In this document: piece by piece, positions 19,721 to 29,186 of the stretch
Position numbering within the stretch: position 1 is the stretch's first letter
Layout: every line of letters begins with the position of its first letter
Assembly (NCBI GenBank): GCA_903893815.1
Contig: CAITNS010000045.1
Coordinates: 16,145-80,144, forward strand
From: an uncultured Bacteroidota bacterium
GTDB taxonomy: Bacteria > Bacteroidota > Bacteroidia > B-17B0 > Aurantibacillaceae
Length of the DNA stretch: 64,000 bases
Reading direction: 5' to 3'
Notes under the pieces: generated by a model
Told to the model about the DNA's origin: nothing
The model's input: the letters and a program-made list of their open reading frames with translations, nothing else
The model's database searches: none
Position numbers and translations under genes: made by a program

Positions 19721-20305
19721 TCAATTCTTCTGCATCCATTTATCAATTTGAAAAACTAATAAAGAAGTTCCAATGCCAATTACCATACCTCCTAAAACAT
19801 CACTAGGAAAATGAACGCCTAATCGCATGCGCGAATATCCTACGGCACAAGCATAAGCATAAGATGGCAAAGCCACATACCATTTTTTTGTAGATAATGT
19901 TAAAGCCGTAGCTGTTGCAAAAGCGGTTGATGTGTGACCTGAAGGAAAAGAATATTTACCTGCGTGCGTGCGTTTTACAATATCGTTGGGGTATTGCTCA
20001 AAAGGTCGCGGACGATTAATAGCGTATTTCAAACCTGATGTTAAAAGCACATTTAAGCCAATAGCAAGGCCTGTTTTAACACCATTGCGCATCATAATTT
20101 TGTCGTTATTCACATAACCATTTAAAATTAATGAACCTGGAGCAATAACCATAGCGGGATAAATAGACTCAGAAGTAATCTTCATGGTTTTATCCCAATT
20201 TGGATGCTCATTTTTATTAATAGCTCTCAACATCGTAAAATCTAAGTTTTGCGAATGAACAAGGGATTGTTGTGCTATTAAAAGTATTAGTATTAGCTTT
20301 TTCAT
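19721..20305 (-). CDS. PAP2-family phosphatase (periplasmic/membrane)
   Basis: A 194-residue PAP2 enzyme with an N-terminal signal sequence (MKKLILILLIAQQSLVHSQ). It has all three signature blocks: KYAINRPRP, SFPSGHTS and SRMRLGVHFPSD. I use the ATG at 20305, which overlaps the stop of the upstream M50 gene by four bases (ATGA). The longer frame to 20374 would add residues from inside the M50 gene. Substrate not determinable. Confidence 0.88.
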   Translation of the reverse strand: MKKLILILLIAQQSLVHSQNLDFTMLRAINKNEHPNWDKTMKITSESIYPAMVIAPGSLILNGYVNNDKIMMRNGVKTGLAIGLNVLLTSGLKYAINRPRPFEQYPNDIVKRTHAGKYSFPSGHTSTAFATATALTLSTKKWYVALPSYAYACAVGYSRMRLGVHFPSDVLGGMVIGIGTSLLVFQIDKWMQKN

Positions 20306-21303
20306 TGTGTGGCTTGTAGAGCTACAATTATTTTTGGGATATAATAAATGATTGGTAAAAGCAAGAAGAAACAAAAAATTAAGAAGGCAATTAGCGTCCC
20401 AACAATTTTTAAATCTTTGATAATAGGTGTTTTTAAAACTGCCACTACATGCTGTATCAAACCACCTTCAATAACACTATATTGATGCAGACCAGCTTGA
20501 ATTCCTTTATAACGTTTGTTGAATGATAAAATAATACAATCTCTGATTACCCAGTAATCTTTGTCAGGTAGTTCATTATAATCAGTGATGTAATTAATTT
20601 TTTCTTGAATCAAATAATCTCTGATTTTTTGGTTTTTAATTTCCATAATTAAATCAAATATCATAGAGATAGGGATGATTAAAAAGAATAAACTTTTAAA
20701 TAAAACAGCAAATAGTAACAATACTAAAATAGAAATACTTGTAAATACAACTCTTAAAGCATGGTTATGATTAATAAATAAGGTTTCTAATAATCGTCCC
20801 CCATCTAAAGGCATAAATGGTAATAGGTTGAAAAAATTAAGACCTAAAAATATTTTCCCTAACATATCTAATCGCTCATTTGGATACGCATCGGTATACA
20901 TTAGTAAGACAATTCCCACAATAATACCAGGAACCGGGCCCGCCAAAACAACTACAGTCATTTGTCGTTGCGAAATAATGGATTTTTTGCCAGTAACATA
21001 AGCTCCTAAAAGCGGTAATACAAATAACTTTACGTTATTGTAATTGAAAGCCTTCATAGCAAAAAAATGTCCGAATTCATGCACTAATAATGCTAATAAA
21101 ACTGCTGCAATATAAATTGGTTCTGTTTTAAAAATAAAGAGGAATAAAAAACCGTATATAGCTAGGCTTATCAGTGATTTTCTTACCCAATTTTTTTCAT
21201 CCTGCATTAGCACAGGTTTAGGTAAAATAGTAGGTTTCGACTGAAAATTTGGGTTTTCAGTCGATTCATTCTCGTTATTATGTTCAGGTTCTATAGGTTC
21301 CAC
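20302..21303 (-). CDS. M50 site-2-protease-like membrane metalloprotease
   Basis: A 333-residue intramembrane zinc protease-like protein with several spans. It has HEFGHFFAMK (HExxH) and the matching MPLDGGRLLE block (NLLPFMPLDGG). The start is GTG at 21303, overlapping the NhaD stop (TAGTG), so translation is probably coupled. The C-terminal soluble part (residues ~210-300) is unassigned. It lacks the PDZ domain of RseP-type proteins. Role in regulated intramembrane proteolysis is inferred from the fold only. Confidence 0.85.
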   Translation of the reverse strand: MEPIEPEHNNENESTENPNFQSKPTILPKPVLMQDEKNWVRKSLISLAIYGFLFLFIFKTEPIYIAAVLLALLVHEFGHFFAMKAFNYNNVKLFVLPLLGAYVTGKKSIISQRQMTVVVLAGPVPGIIVGIVLLMYTDAYPNERLDMLGKIFLGLNFFNLLPFMPLDGGRLLETLFINHNHALRVVFTSISILVLLLFAVLFKSLFFLIIPISMIFDLIMEIKNQKIRDYLIQEKINYITDYNELPDKDYWVIRDCIILSFNKRYKGIQAGLHQYSVIEGGLIQHVVAVLKTPIIKDLKIVGTLIAFLIFCFFLLLPIIYYIPKIIVALQATQ

Positions 21304-22565
21304 TATGCAATAATACTATTTTGTAAATTATAAATTAAAAAGCCAGCAATGTATCCAACAAATGCCAACCACGAAATGTTTTTAAAATACCAACTAAAAC
21401 TAATATTTTCCATTCCCATCACGGCAACTCCTGCTGCACTTCCAATAATTAAGCAACTGCCACCTGTTCCTGTGCAATAAGCCATCATTTCCCAAAACGT
21501 ATCATTGGTAGGGAAATCATACATGCCCATAGAGGCTGCTAATAAAGGTACATTGTCGACTATAGCAGATAGTAATCCAATTAAGAAAGAAATGATTTTT
21601 AAGTTGCCAATATGGTCATTTAGTAAAGTGGCAGTATTTTGTAATACATGAATTTCTTGTAAGCAGGCAACGGCTAGTAATATTCCTAAAAAGAATAAAA
21701 CACTTGGCACGTCTGTTTTGGTAATGGCGTTAACAACCGAAAATTTTCCTTTCTCAAATTCATCTTTACGTTTATGAATTAATTCGGTTACAACCCACAT
21801 AATTCCTAAACCAAATAAAATGCCCATATAAGGAGGTAAGTGAGTAATGGTTTTAAATACTGGAACAAATAATAAACAAGCTAAACCCAAACCAAAAATG
21901 AGTGTTTTTTCTTTAGACGAAATAGAACTATCTTTTTTTTCAATATTTATCGAGATAACCTGCCCTTTAATTTTAATCATACTAAAAGCCAATGGAACCA
22001 ACATGCATATCAAACTCGGTAAAAATAAATGAGTAATAATTATACTTGGTGTTAGTTTATTAGCTACCCATAGCATGGTTGTGGTTACGTCGCCAATAGG
22101 ACTAAAACAGCCGCCAGCATTTGCCGAAATAATCACTAAACCTAAAAAGTAGTAACGATCTGTTTTTTCTGGAATTATTTTTTTTACAACCGTTGCCATC
22201 ACAATAGCAGTGGTTAAATTATCTAATACTGCTGATAATACAAAGGCTAAAACAGAGACAATAATTAATAAATAACGTTTATTAGTCGTATTTATTTTTT
22301 CGATAATAATATCAAAGCCATCGTGAGCGTCAATTAGTTCCACAATGGTCATGGCGCCTAATAGAAAAAATAAAATTTCGGAAATATCTGCTAAGTGATG
22401 ACTTAAACCTCCAATAAAATTTGTATCGGTAGAGTAGAGGGCATAAACAGTCCAGCATAAAACGCCTAATAAAAGGGCAGTTCCTGCTTTGTTGATATTA
22501 AAGTTATGCTCTAAAGCAATAACTAAATAACCAAAAATAAAGAGTATAATTATTAAGGACGTCAT
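21303..22565 (-). CDS. nhaD: NhaD-type Na+/H+ antiporter
   Basis: A 420-residue inner-membrane antiporter with about 12 spans. Typical NhaD/ion-transporter-superfamily stretches include DNLTTAIVMATVVKK, ANAGGCFSPIGDVTTTMLW, DNVPLLAASMGMYD and TGGSCLIIGSAAGVAVMGM. It exports Na+ (or Li+) for protons. It heads a unit with the M50 protease and PAP2 genes on the same strand. The divergent amino-acid permease starts 96 bases away. Confidence 0.9.
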   Translation of the reverse strand: MTSLIIILFIFGYLVIALEHNFNINKAGTALLLGVLCWTVYALYSTDTNFIGGLSHHLADISEILFFLLGAMTIVELIDAHDGFDIIIEKINTTNKRYLLIIVSVLAFVLSAVLDNLTTAIVMATVVKKIIPEKTDRYYFLGLVIISANAGGCFSPIGDVTTTMLWVANKLTPSIIITHLFLPSLICMLVPLAFSMIKIKGQVISINIEKKDSSISSKEKTLIFGLGLACLLFVPVFKTITHLPPYMGILFGLGIMWVVTELIHKRKDEFEKGKFSVVNAITKTDVPSVLFFLGILLAVACLQEIHVLQNTATLLNDHIGNLKIISFLIGLLSAIVDNVPLLAASMGMYDFPTNDTFWEMMAYCTGTGGSCLIIGSAAGVAVMGMENISFSWYFKNISWLAFVGYIAGFLIYNLQNSIIA

Positions 22566-22613
22566 TTTTTCGAAGTAAAGATAGTGGATTATATGTTTTT
22601 AAATAAAATTATA

Positions 22614-22621
22614 TATATTTG
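22614..22621 (+). promoter_or_regulatory. candidate -7 box of the amino-acid permease
   Basis: TATATTTG matches the Bacteroidota TAnnTTTG -7 consensus, 41 bases before the permease ATG. The upstream TTTG-like box is weak. Confidence 0.5.
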
Positions 22622-22661
22622 GATAGTTAAGTTTAATTTATAATAAAAAATAGATACAAAT

Positions 22662-24128
22662 ATGTCAATTTGGAGAATAAAACCAGTTTCAGCTTTTGAG
22701 GCTGATATGAAAAAAAGTGAAATGAAAAGAGTTTTAGGCAAGTGGAGCCTAACAGCCATTGGTATTGGTGCTATTATTGGCGGAGGTATTTTTGTTTTAA
22801 CAGGAACAGGAGCATACTTTCATGCCGGCCCGGCTTTGGCTTTATCGTTCGTAATTGCCGGAATTGCCTGTGTTTTTGCAGCATTATGTTATAGTGAATT
22901 TGCAAGTATGATTCCCGTTGAAGGTTCAGCGTATGCATACGCTTATGGCACAATTGGCGAAATGTTTGCCTGGATAATAGGTTGGGGTTTAGTTTTAGAA
23001 TACGCCATGGGTTCCATGACTGTTGCAGTTAGTTGGAGCGGCTATTTTAATAAATTTTTAGGATTGTTTAATGTGCATTTGCCAAATTACTTAACTCAGG
23101 ACCCGGGTAGTTATGCGGGCTCAGGTTTTTCTATGAATTTGCCAGCTACTATAATAGTATTATTAGTAACTGCATTATTAGTTAGAGGAACTAAAGAAGC
23201 AGCAAAAGCAAATAATGTAATTGTTATTATAAAAATTGCAGCGGTTTTATTTGTTATTATAGTTGGTGCTTTTTGTGTTAATACAGCAAATTGGGTTCCA
23301 TTTATACCTGATGAAACTTCAATTATGAATCATGGTGAAAGTCGTAATGTTTATGGTTGGAATGGTATTATATCTGGAGCAGCAGCAATATTTTTTGCTT
23401 ATGTTGGATTTGATGCTGTTTCTACACAAGCTGGTGAGGCTATTAATCCTAAAAAAGATGTTCCCTTTGCTATTATCACTTCATTAATGGTTTGTACAGC
23501 ATTATATATAGCTGTTTCATTAGTATTAACAGGTATGATGAACTACAAAGATTTTGATCCAATGGGTCAATATCCAAATGCTATAAAAGCACCAGTAGCA
23601 ATGGCTTTTGAAATAGCAGGTATGCCTTGGGCTGTATTTATTATTACAATAGCTGCAACGGTAGGTTTAATTTCAGTTTTGATGGTTATGATGTTAGGAC
23701 AATCTAGAATATTTATGGGAATGTCAAAGGATGGATTAATACCAAAATTCTTTTCTGAATTGCATCCTGTAAATAAAACTCCTTACAAGAATACTGTGTT
23801 TTTAGGAGTGATAATTGCATTAGTAGCTGGGTTTACGCCTATTAGTACGTTAGCAGATATGACTAGTTTTGGCACTTTATTTGCCTTTACGATGGTTTGT
23901 ATTGCAGTGTGGTTATTAAGAGTTAAACAACCTAATTTACAAAGAAATTTTAAAGTTCCAGCACTTCCAGTAATTGCTGTGTGTGGCATTTTAATTAATA
24001 CCTTTCTAATGATTAAATTAGATAAAGACGCTCAATTATTTTCGATAGCATGGTTAGGACTTGGATTAATAATTTATTTCTTATACAGTAAACGAAACAG
24101 TAATCTTGAAAAACAAGGTATAGAATAA
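22662..24128 (+). CDS. APC-superfamily amino-acid permease (cationic amino-acid transporter-like)
   Basis: A 488-residue transporter with about 12-14 spans. The N-terminal region carries GIGAIIGGGIFVLTG and AGIACVFAALCYSEFASMIP, and mid-protein IFFAYVGFDAVSTQAGEAIN, all typical of the CAT branch of the APC superfamily. Likely amino-acid uptake coupled to protons. The gene stands alone, divergent from nhaD; downstream lies a decayed insertion sequence. Confidence 0.88.
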   Translation: MSIWRIKPVSAFEADMKKSEMKRVLGKWSLTAIGIGAIIGGGIFVLTGTGAYFHAGPALALSFVIAGIACVFAALCYSEFASMIPVEGSAYAYAYGTIGEMFAWIIGWGLVLEYAMGSMTVAVSWSGYFNKFLGLFNVHLPNYLTQDPGSYAGSGFSMNLPATIIVLLVTALLVRGTKEAAKANNVIVIIKIAAVLFVIIVGAFCVNTANWVPFIPDETSIMNHGESRNVYGWNGIISGAAAIFFAYVGFDAVSTQAGEAINPKKDVPFAIITSLMVCTALYIAVSLVLTGMMNYKDFDPMGQYPNAIKAPVAMAFEIAGMPWAVFIITIAATVGLISVLMVMMLGQSRIFMGMSKDGLIPKFFSELHPVNKTPYKNTVFLGVIIALVAGFTPISTLADMTSFGTLFAFTMVCIAVWLLRVKQPNLQRNFKVPALPVIAVCGILINTFLMIKLDKDAQLFSIAWLGLGLIIYFLYSKRNSNLEKQGIE

Positions 24129-24159
24129 TACACAGCCATCCGAAAGTTTTAATCTTCGC

Positions 24160-24603
24160 ATGCTACTTTTAAAAAGTATGTTTAGTTTAGCCGATGAAGT
24201 TTTAAAACCTGCATGGATACAAAATCCTTATTGGCAATACTTTTGTGGCGAACAATATTTTAGAGAAACTGCACCGTGTGACCCAAGTGATTTAGCTCAT
24301 TTAAGAAAACGTATTGGAAAAGAAGGAAGTGAGTTTCTTTTAAAACTAAGCGTTCAATTACATGGCAAATATTGCTATGACGAGCGCCAAGTATTAGTAG
24401 AAACAACAGTTCAGGAAAAAGACATGACGTTTCCTACAGATGATAAATTGTATTATGCTGTTATTGAACAGTGTTAGAAAATAGCTAGGGATAACAACAT
24501 CAAATTGCATCAAAGCTTCAAGTTTTTAGCTAAAGAAAAGCGTTTAAAACTTCGCTTTCCCCATCACCCTAAAAAGAAAGCATGTCATGCTTTAAAAAAA
24601 TAA
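24160..24603 (+). pseudogene. IS5-like transposase remnant
   Basis: The open part (105 codons to TAG at 24475) reads like the N-terminal region of IS5/IS1182-type transposases (ENPYWQYFCGE-type motif seen as IQNPYWQYFCGEQYF, PSDLAHLRKRIGKEG, VETTVQEKDMTFPTDDKLYY). The normal N-terminal 50 or so residues are missing. Reading on past the TAG gives KIARDNNIKLHQSFKFLAKE and HHPKKKACHALKK, again transposase-like, ending at TAA 24601 next to an A7 run that probably lost a base. The DDE catalytic region is absent. No flanking inverted repeats were found. It is a dead fragment. Confidence 0.8.
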
Positions 24604-24710
24604 GAAGTTTTGAAAAAATTAATTTGACAATTAAAAAAACAATTGAATGAATCTCAAAATATACAGTACGAAAAAAAATTTAGCGTTTTTTTATTTGGTA
24701 TAATTATATT
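24604..24710. other. intergenic remnant after the transposase fragment
   Basis: AT-rich sequence with no ORF that I can support. A shifted frame of the transposase may extend to about 24650. It ends at the stop of the Nth-peroxiredoxin gene. Confidence 0.4.
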
Positions 24711-26075
24711 TTATAAATCTAAAATCTGTTTACCATGTTCCTTTGTTTTCACATCGTTAATAACATGAGCAATTAATCCTTTTTCATTAATGATAAAAGT
24801 AGTTCTAATGATTCCATCGTAAATTTTGCCCATAAACTGTTTTGTCCCCCAAACGTCATAAGCTTTAATAATACTCATGTCGGTATCTGCTAATAAGGAG
24901 AATGGTAAATCGTATTTCGTAGCAAATTTTTTATGCATTTTTTCATCATCTGCACTTACGCCCAATACTACAAAATTCTTCTTACTTAAATATTGATGTT
25001 CGTCTCTTAAACTACAAGCTTCCATAGTGCATCCTGGAGTATTATCTTTTGGATAAAAATAAAGAACAATGTTTTTGCCTTTTAAATCGGTTGAAGAAAT
25101 TAATTTTCCGTTTTGATCTTTTGCTTTAAATGCTGGAGCTTTGTCTCCCATTTTTAAAGAAGTACTATGTGCCACAAACTTTGTTTGTTTTACTTCTGTC
25201 GTTTTTTTAACAACGGTTGTGGATTTCTTTACAGCAACCTTTTTAGCAACTGCTTTTTTTGCAGCAGGTTTTATTGAAGCTTTAGGTGCTGTATTTTTTG
25301 CCGCTAACTTTTTAGGAGCTGTTTTTTTTGTTGCTGAACTTGCCGATGTCTTAATTTTTTTTGTTGCCATAACTAATTTTGGTATATCGTTTTTTAAAGT
25401 GACTTTCTTATTTGATAACGAATGAGGAGCACTTTTGTTTATCGTTTTTGTTTTAAAATACAGACAGCATTCTGTTAAGGGGCAAATCTCACATTTTGGT
25501 GTTCTTGCTAGGCAAGTATATCTGCCATGCAGTATAAGCCAATGATGAGCTGTTGCCACATATTGTTCGGGAATGTATTTTATTAATTGTTGTTCACTTT
25601 GTAAAGGCGTTATAGCTTTTGTTAAACCTAGTCGATTAGAAACTCTAAATACATGAGTATCAACGGCCATTGCAGGTTTATCATAAATAACAGACGCTAC
25701 TACATTTGCCGTTTTACGTCCAACTCCAGGCAGTTTAACTAATTCGTCAATATCGCTTGGAATAACGCCTTTAAAATCATTTAAAAGCATGTTAGCCATA
25801 TTCACCAAATGCTTGGCTTTGTTATTAGGGTAACTAACGCTTCTGATGTAATTAAATATAGTATCGGAACTTGCAGAAGCTAGAGCTTCGGCATTTGGAT
25901 AATCTCTGAATAGTTTTGGTGTAACTTGATTAATACGTTTATCAGTACACTGAGCCGATAAAATAACCGCTACAATTAGTTCATAAGGATTACTATATTG
26001 TAATTCAGTTTCAGCAACCGGAACATTGGTTTTAAAATAATTGATAACGCCGTTATAACGCTCTTTTAAAGTCAT
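24711..26075 (-). CDS. nth: endonuclease III fused to a thiol peroxidase (Nth-BCP) through a Lys/Ala-rich linker
   Basis: One uninterrupted frame of 454 codons. Residues 1-210 are endonuclease III: HhH motif LPGVGRKTA with Lys121, Asp139 in VDTHV, and FeS cysteines 188, 195, 198, 204 (C-x6-C-x2-C-x5-C). Residues 211-300 are a lysine/alanine-rich stretch resembling histone-H1-like tails. Residues 307-454 are a BCP/PrxQ thiol peroxidase with peroxidatic Cys349 (TPGCT) and resolving Cys354. An internal ATG (Met236, codon at 25368-25370, before ATKKIKTS) could start a separate peroxidase. So it is either a true bifunctional protein or two genes that lost the stop between them. Role: base excision repair of oxidised pyrimidines plus peroxide reduction. 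Confidence 0.85.
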   Translation of the reverse strand: MTLKERYNGVINYFKTNVPVAETELQYSNPYELIVAVILSAQCTDKRINQVTPKLFRDYPNAEALASASSDTIFNYIRSVSYPNNKAKHLVNMANMLLNDFKGVIPSDIDELVKLPGVGRKTANVVASVIYDKPAMAVDTHVFRVSNRLGLTKAITPLQSEQQLIKYIPEQYVATAHHWLILHGRYTCLARTPKCEICPLTECCLYFKTKTINKSAPHSLSNKKVTLKNDIPKLVMATKKIKTSASSATKKTAPKKLAAKNTAPKASIKPAAKKAVAKKVAVKKSTTVVKKTTEVKQTKFVAHSTSLKMGDKAPAFKAKDQNGKLISSTDLKGKNIVLYFYPKDNTPGCTMEACSLRDEHQYLSKKNFVVLGVSADDEKMHKKFATKYDLPFSLLADTDMSIIKAYDVWGTKQFMGKIYDGIIRTTFIINEKGLIAHVINDVKTKEHGKQILDL

Positions 26076-26110
26076 CTTTTTAATTTTATATTAATGTAAA
26101 TATAGTTGAA

Positions 26111-26146
26111 AAAAAAGCTATCAATAATATTATTGATAGCTTTTTT
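26111..26146 (-). terminator. intrinsic terminator after the DUF4197 gene
   Basis: Perfect 16-bp arms (AAAAAAGCTATCAATA / TATTGATAGCTTTTTT) with a four-base loop, 28 bases after the DUF4197 stop. The T-run is on the minus strand. It separates that gene from the nth start at 26075. Confidence 0.85.
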
Positions 26147-26173
26147 ATTTCGTAAGATTGAACTTTCAGAAGT

Positions 26174-26977
26174 TTATTTTTTAGCACCAAATACTTTTTT
26201 TAAAAGGTCTGTTACTTGTGCCATTGGATCTTTTCTGATTTTTGCTTCCTCGTCTTTAATTAAAGTCATTAAACCATTAATTGCTTTATTACAAACATAA
26301 TCATCTAAATTTGGATTTTGTTTTTTAACACCAGGTAATTTGTTATAAGCAGTCGCTAAAGGTTTCCAATAACTAGCAACTTTAGCTTTAGTCACAGCTT
26401 CTTTAATGGTTGGCATAAACTTCTCTTTCAAAGGAGCATATGTTTTTTCTCTTAAGTAATGAGTTGCAGCAGTATCGCCACCGTTTAAAATAGCAAATCC
26501 ATCTCCAATACTCATTCCTGTAATTGCATCTTTAAACACAGGAACCGATTTTTTGGCCGCTTCTTCAGCCGCTCTATTTAATGAAGTCTCAAATTCTGTT
26601 ACTTTTTTCTGCATTCCCATTTTAATTAATTTGGCACGCATATCCTTCGCTTCTTCAGGCCAAGGAATAAATATGGCTGGATTTTTAAGGAAACCATCAG
26701 CTTTTGAAGCTAAACCTGAAGAGTTGTTGGTTCCAACATTTAAAGCTTCTTTTAAACCATTAATCACTTCATCATTTGTTAAAGCTGGAGCCTTTGGAGT
26801 GCCCGTAACAATAGCGGTTGCTTTATCAATAACAACTGCTGAGTTTGTTTTAGCAGCATCAATAATCGTTGTTGAATTTGTAATAGCAGCATCTTTTATA
26901 ATATTACCCCAGTTTTGAGCTTCAGAAGTTAAACTTACAGTAACTAGTGCTATTATTAATAAGAATTTATTTTTCAT
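26174..26977 (-). CDS. secreted DUF4197 protein
   Basis: A 267-residue exported protein with a signal peptide (MKNKFLLIIALVTVSLTSEA). The DUF4197 domain carries DEVINGLKEALNVGTNNSSG, PEEAKDMRAKLIKMGMQKKV and AITGMSIGDGFAILNGGDTA, ending in a helical block (LDDYVCNKAINGLMTLIKDE). Function of the family is unknown. Monocistronic by the terminator below it. Confidence 0.88.
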   Translation of the reverse strand: MKNKFLLIIALVTVSLTSEAQNWGNIIKDAAITNSTTIIDAAKTNSAVVIDKATAIVTGTPKAPALTNDEVINGLKEALNVGTNNSSGLASKADGFLKNPAIFIPWPEEAKDMRAKLIKMGMQKKVTEFETSLNRAAEEAAKKSVPVFKDAITGMSIGDGFAILNGGDTAATHYLREKTYAPLKEKFMPTIKEAVTKAKVASYWKPLATAYNKLPGVKKQNPNLDDYVCNKAINGLMTLIKDEEAKIRKDPMAQVTDLLKKVFGAKK

Positions 26978-27075
26978 AATGGATATTTTTTAATAAGTAT
27001 TTACATTTTTAAAAGAGAACTATCTCTTAATATTTAAATTTACAATGGTTTTACAAATATATTGCCAAATATACT

Positions 27076-28341
27076 ATGAATGCAGAACTTTTAACAATAG
27101 GTAACGAAATATTAATCGGACAAATTACGAACACTAATGCTGTTTGGATGGCTCAGGAACTTAATCTAATTGGCGTAAGTGTTGTTCACATGAGTTCGGT
27201 AGCAGATGAAAAGCACTCTATTTTAAAGGCTTTTGCGGATGCTAGCAAACGAGCAGATATTGTTTTAATAACTGGTGGACTTGGTCCAACAAAGGATGAT
27301 ATTACAAAATCTACCTTTTGCGAGTACTTTGAAACTGAATTAGTGACAGATGAAAATGTGTTAAAAGATGTTACAGGATTTTTTTCGAAGCGAAATAAGG
27401 AAGTTTCTGAAATTAACAGAAAGCAAGCTGAAGTTCCAAAGGGCTGTTTGGTGATTAGAAATAAAAATGGAACAGCTCCAGGTATGTGGATGGAAAAAAA
27501 TAATACTATTTTTGTTTCTATGCCAGGGGTGCCTTACGAGATGCAAGCTATGGTTACAGACAATGTAATTCCTGAAATAAAAAGAAGATTTAAATTGCCT
27601 TTTATTTTTCATAAAACTATTTTAACGCAAGGCATTGGAGAGAGTGATTTAGCCGATTTAATTAGTGATTGGGAAGATAGCTTAACTGAAAAAGAAATTG
27701 GGTTAGCTTATTTACCCTCGCCAGGAATGGTTCGATTGAGATTAAGTAGTAAAGGATTTGATGAATTAGAGCTACACCATAAAATAGAATCTCAAATAGA
27801 AAAGGTGAAGCCTTTGATAGAAAAATATATTTATGGTTACGAAGAATATGGCAAAACTCAGCCTAAGATTGAAGAAATATTAGGAGAGTTATTGTTGGAA
27901 AAAGGATTGAAATTAGGGTTAGCAGAAAGTTGTACCGGTGGTTATATTTCTCATTTAATTACTAGTGTTGCAGGTAGTTCTAGTTATTACAATGGTTGTA
28001 TTGTCCCTTATCATAATGAGTTTAAACACAATTTATTGAAAGTTGATAATACTATTTTCGAAAAACAAGGAGCTGTTAGCAAAGCGTGTGTGATGGCAAT
28101 GGCTAAAGAAACTTTGAACACCTTTAAGGCAGACGTCGCTATTGCAGTTTCAGGCATAGCAGGCCCAGGAGGAGGAACCGATGAAAAGCCAGTAGGTACA
28201 ACCTGGATAGCTGTAGCTTATGGAGATAGAATAGTACCTAAACAATTTGTGTTTGGTCATAATAGACAACGCAATATTCAAATGACAGCTAATACCGCTA
28301 TGAATATGTTGCGAAAATTAATTTTAAAAATTGAAGACTAA
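27076..28341 (+). CDS. cinA: CinA-like competence/damage-inducible protein (NMN amidohydrolase type)
   Basis: A 421-residue two-domain protein. The N-terminal MoCF-like domain has LTIGNEILIGQITNTNA and TGGLGPTKDDITK. The C-terminal CinA/PncC deamidase domain has LAESCTGGYISHLIT and VSGIAGPGGGTDEKPVGTTW. Enzymes of this type hydrolyse nicotinamide mononucleotide, recycling it. Interesting in this context because PnuC and a NadR-like kinase are encoded 1.4-3 kb away on the other strand. Confidence 0.93.
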   Translation: MNAELLTIGNEILIGQITNTNAVWMAQELNLIGVSVVHMSSVADEKHSILKAFADASKRADIVLITGGLGPTKDDITKSTFCEYFETELVTDENVLKDVTGFFSKRNKEVSEINRKQAEVPKGCLVIRNKNGTAPGMWMEKNNTIFVSMPGVPYEMQAMVTDNVIPEIKRRFKLPFIFHKTILTQGIGESDLADLISDWEDSLTEKEIGLAYLPSPGMVRLRLSSKGFDELELHHKIESQIEKVKPLIEKYIYGYEEYGKTQPKIEEILGELLLEKGLKLGLAESCTGGYISHLITSVAGSSSYYNGCIVPYHNEFKHNLLKVDNTIFEKQGAVSKACVMAMAKETLNTFKADVAIAVSGIAGPGGGTDEKPVGTTWIAVAYGDRIVPKQFVFGHNRQRNIQMTANTAMNMLRKLILKIED

Positions 28342-28418
28342 ATAGGAGTTGTTTGATTTCAGTTATTTGTTGTTTGATATATCCAAAAACAAATATCCAA
28401 CAACTAAAAACTAATTTT

Positions 28419-29186
28419 ATGAAACTAGCATACAGAGAATTTGGAGAAGGACAACCGTTAATTATTTTACATGGCTTATTCGGGCAAAGCGATAATTGGA
28501 ATACATTGGCCAAACGGTTTGGAGAAAATGGATTCAGAGTTTTCACGGTCGACCAGCGTAATCATGGATTATCACATCATGATAATGCATGGGATTACCA
28601 TATGATGGCAATGGATTTAAAAGAATTTATTGAAACACATCAATTACAAAATGTGATTTTATTAGGACATAGCATGGGCGGTAAAACGGTTATGTTTTTT
28701 GAACAACTGTTTCCAAATATTGCGCAAAAATTAATTGTGGCGGATATTGCTCCTAGAGCGTATGAGCCTCATCACGATTCTGTTTTAAAAGCATTAAATG
28801 CTGTAGATTTTACAGAAATAAATACACGCAAAGAAGCTGAAAATATTTTAGGACACTATATTTCAGATTTTGGAACCAAGCAGTTTTTGTTAAAAAATAT
28901 TTATTGGCGTGAAGATGAAACAAAGCAAATGGCTTGGCGTTTTAATTTAAAAGTAATTACTGCAGAATATAATAACATTGGTGTGAGAGTTCCAGATTTT
29001 AAAAGTGATGCAGAGACATTGTTTATAAGAGGAGAGAAATCAAATTATATTTCCGATGAGGATGAAAAAGACTTTGACACACGCTTTTCAAATTATCAGT
29101 TAAAAACAATTGCTAATAGCGGACATTGGGTTCATGCTGAACAGCCAGAAGCTTTTTATAATTGTGTGATGGAATTTATTAGTTAA
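28419..29186 (+). CDS. alpha/beta hydrolase (YbfF-like esterase)
   Basis: A 255-residue cytoplasmic hydrolase. The nucleophile elbow is GHSMGGK (about residue 94), the oxyanion region ILHGLFGQSDNW, and the catalytic His is in SGHWVHAEQ. I start at the ATG at 28419 (MKLAYREFGEGQPL), the family start; the preceding 22 codons have no homologous look. The 3' end overlaps the convergent NadR-like gene by four bases. Substrate unknown. Confidence 0.88.
   Translation: MKLAYREFGEGQPLIILHGLFGQSDNWNTLAKRFGENGFRVFTVDQRNHGLSHHDNAWDYHMMAMDLKEFIETHQLQNVILLGHSMGGKTVMFFEQLFPNIAQKLIVADIAPRAYEPHHDSVLKALNAVDFTEINTRKEAENILGHYISDFGTKQFLLKNIYWREDETKQMAWRFNLKVITAEYNNIGVRVPDFKSDAETLFIRGEKSNYISDEDEKDFDTRFSNYQLKTIANSGHWVHAEQPEAFYNCVMEFIS

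Noticed and set aside
25141..25425. Plus-strand frame opposite the Nth-peroxidase linker
   Set aside because: A shadow of the Lys/Ala-rich region (hydrophobic on the complement); no start or conserved motif.
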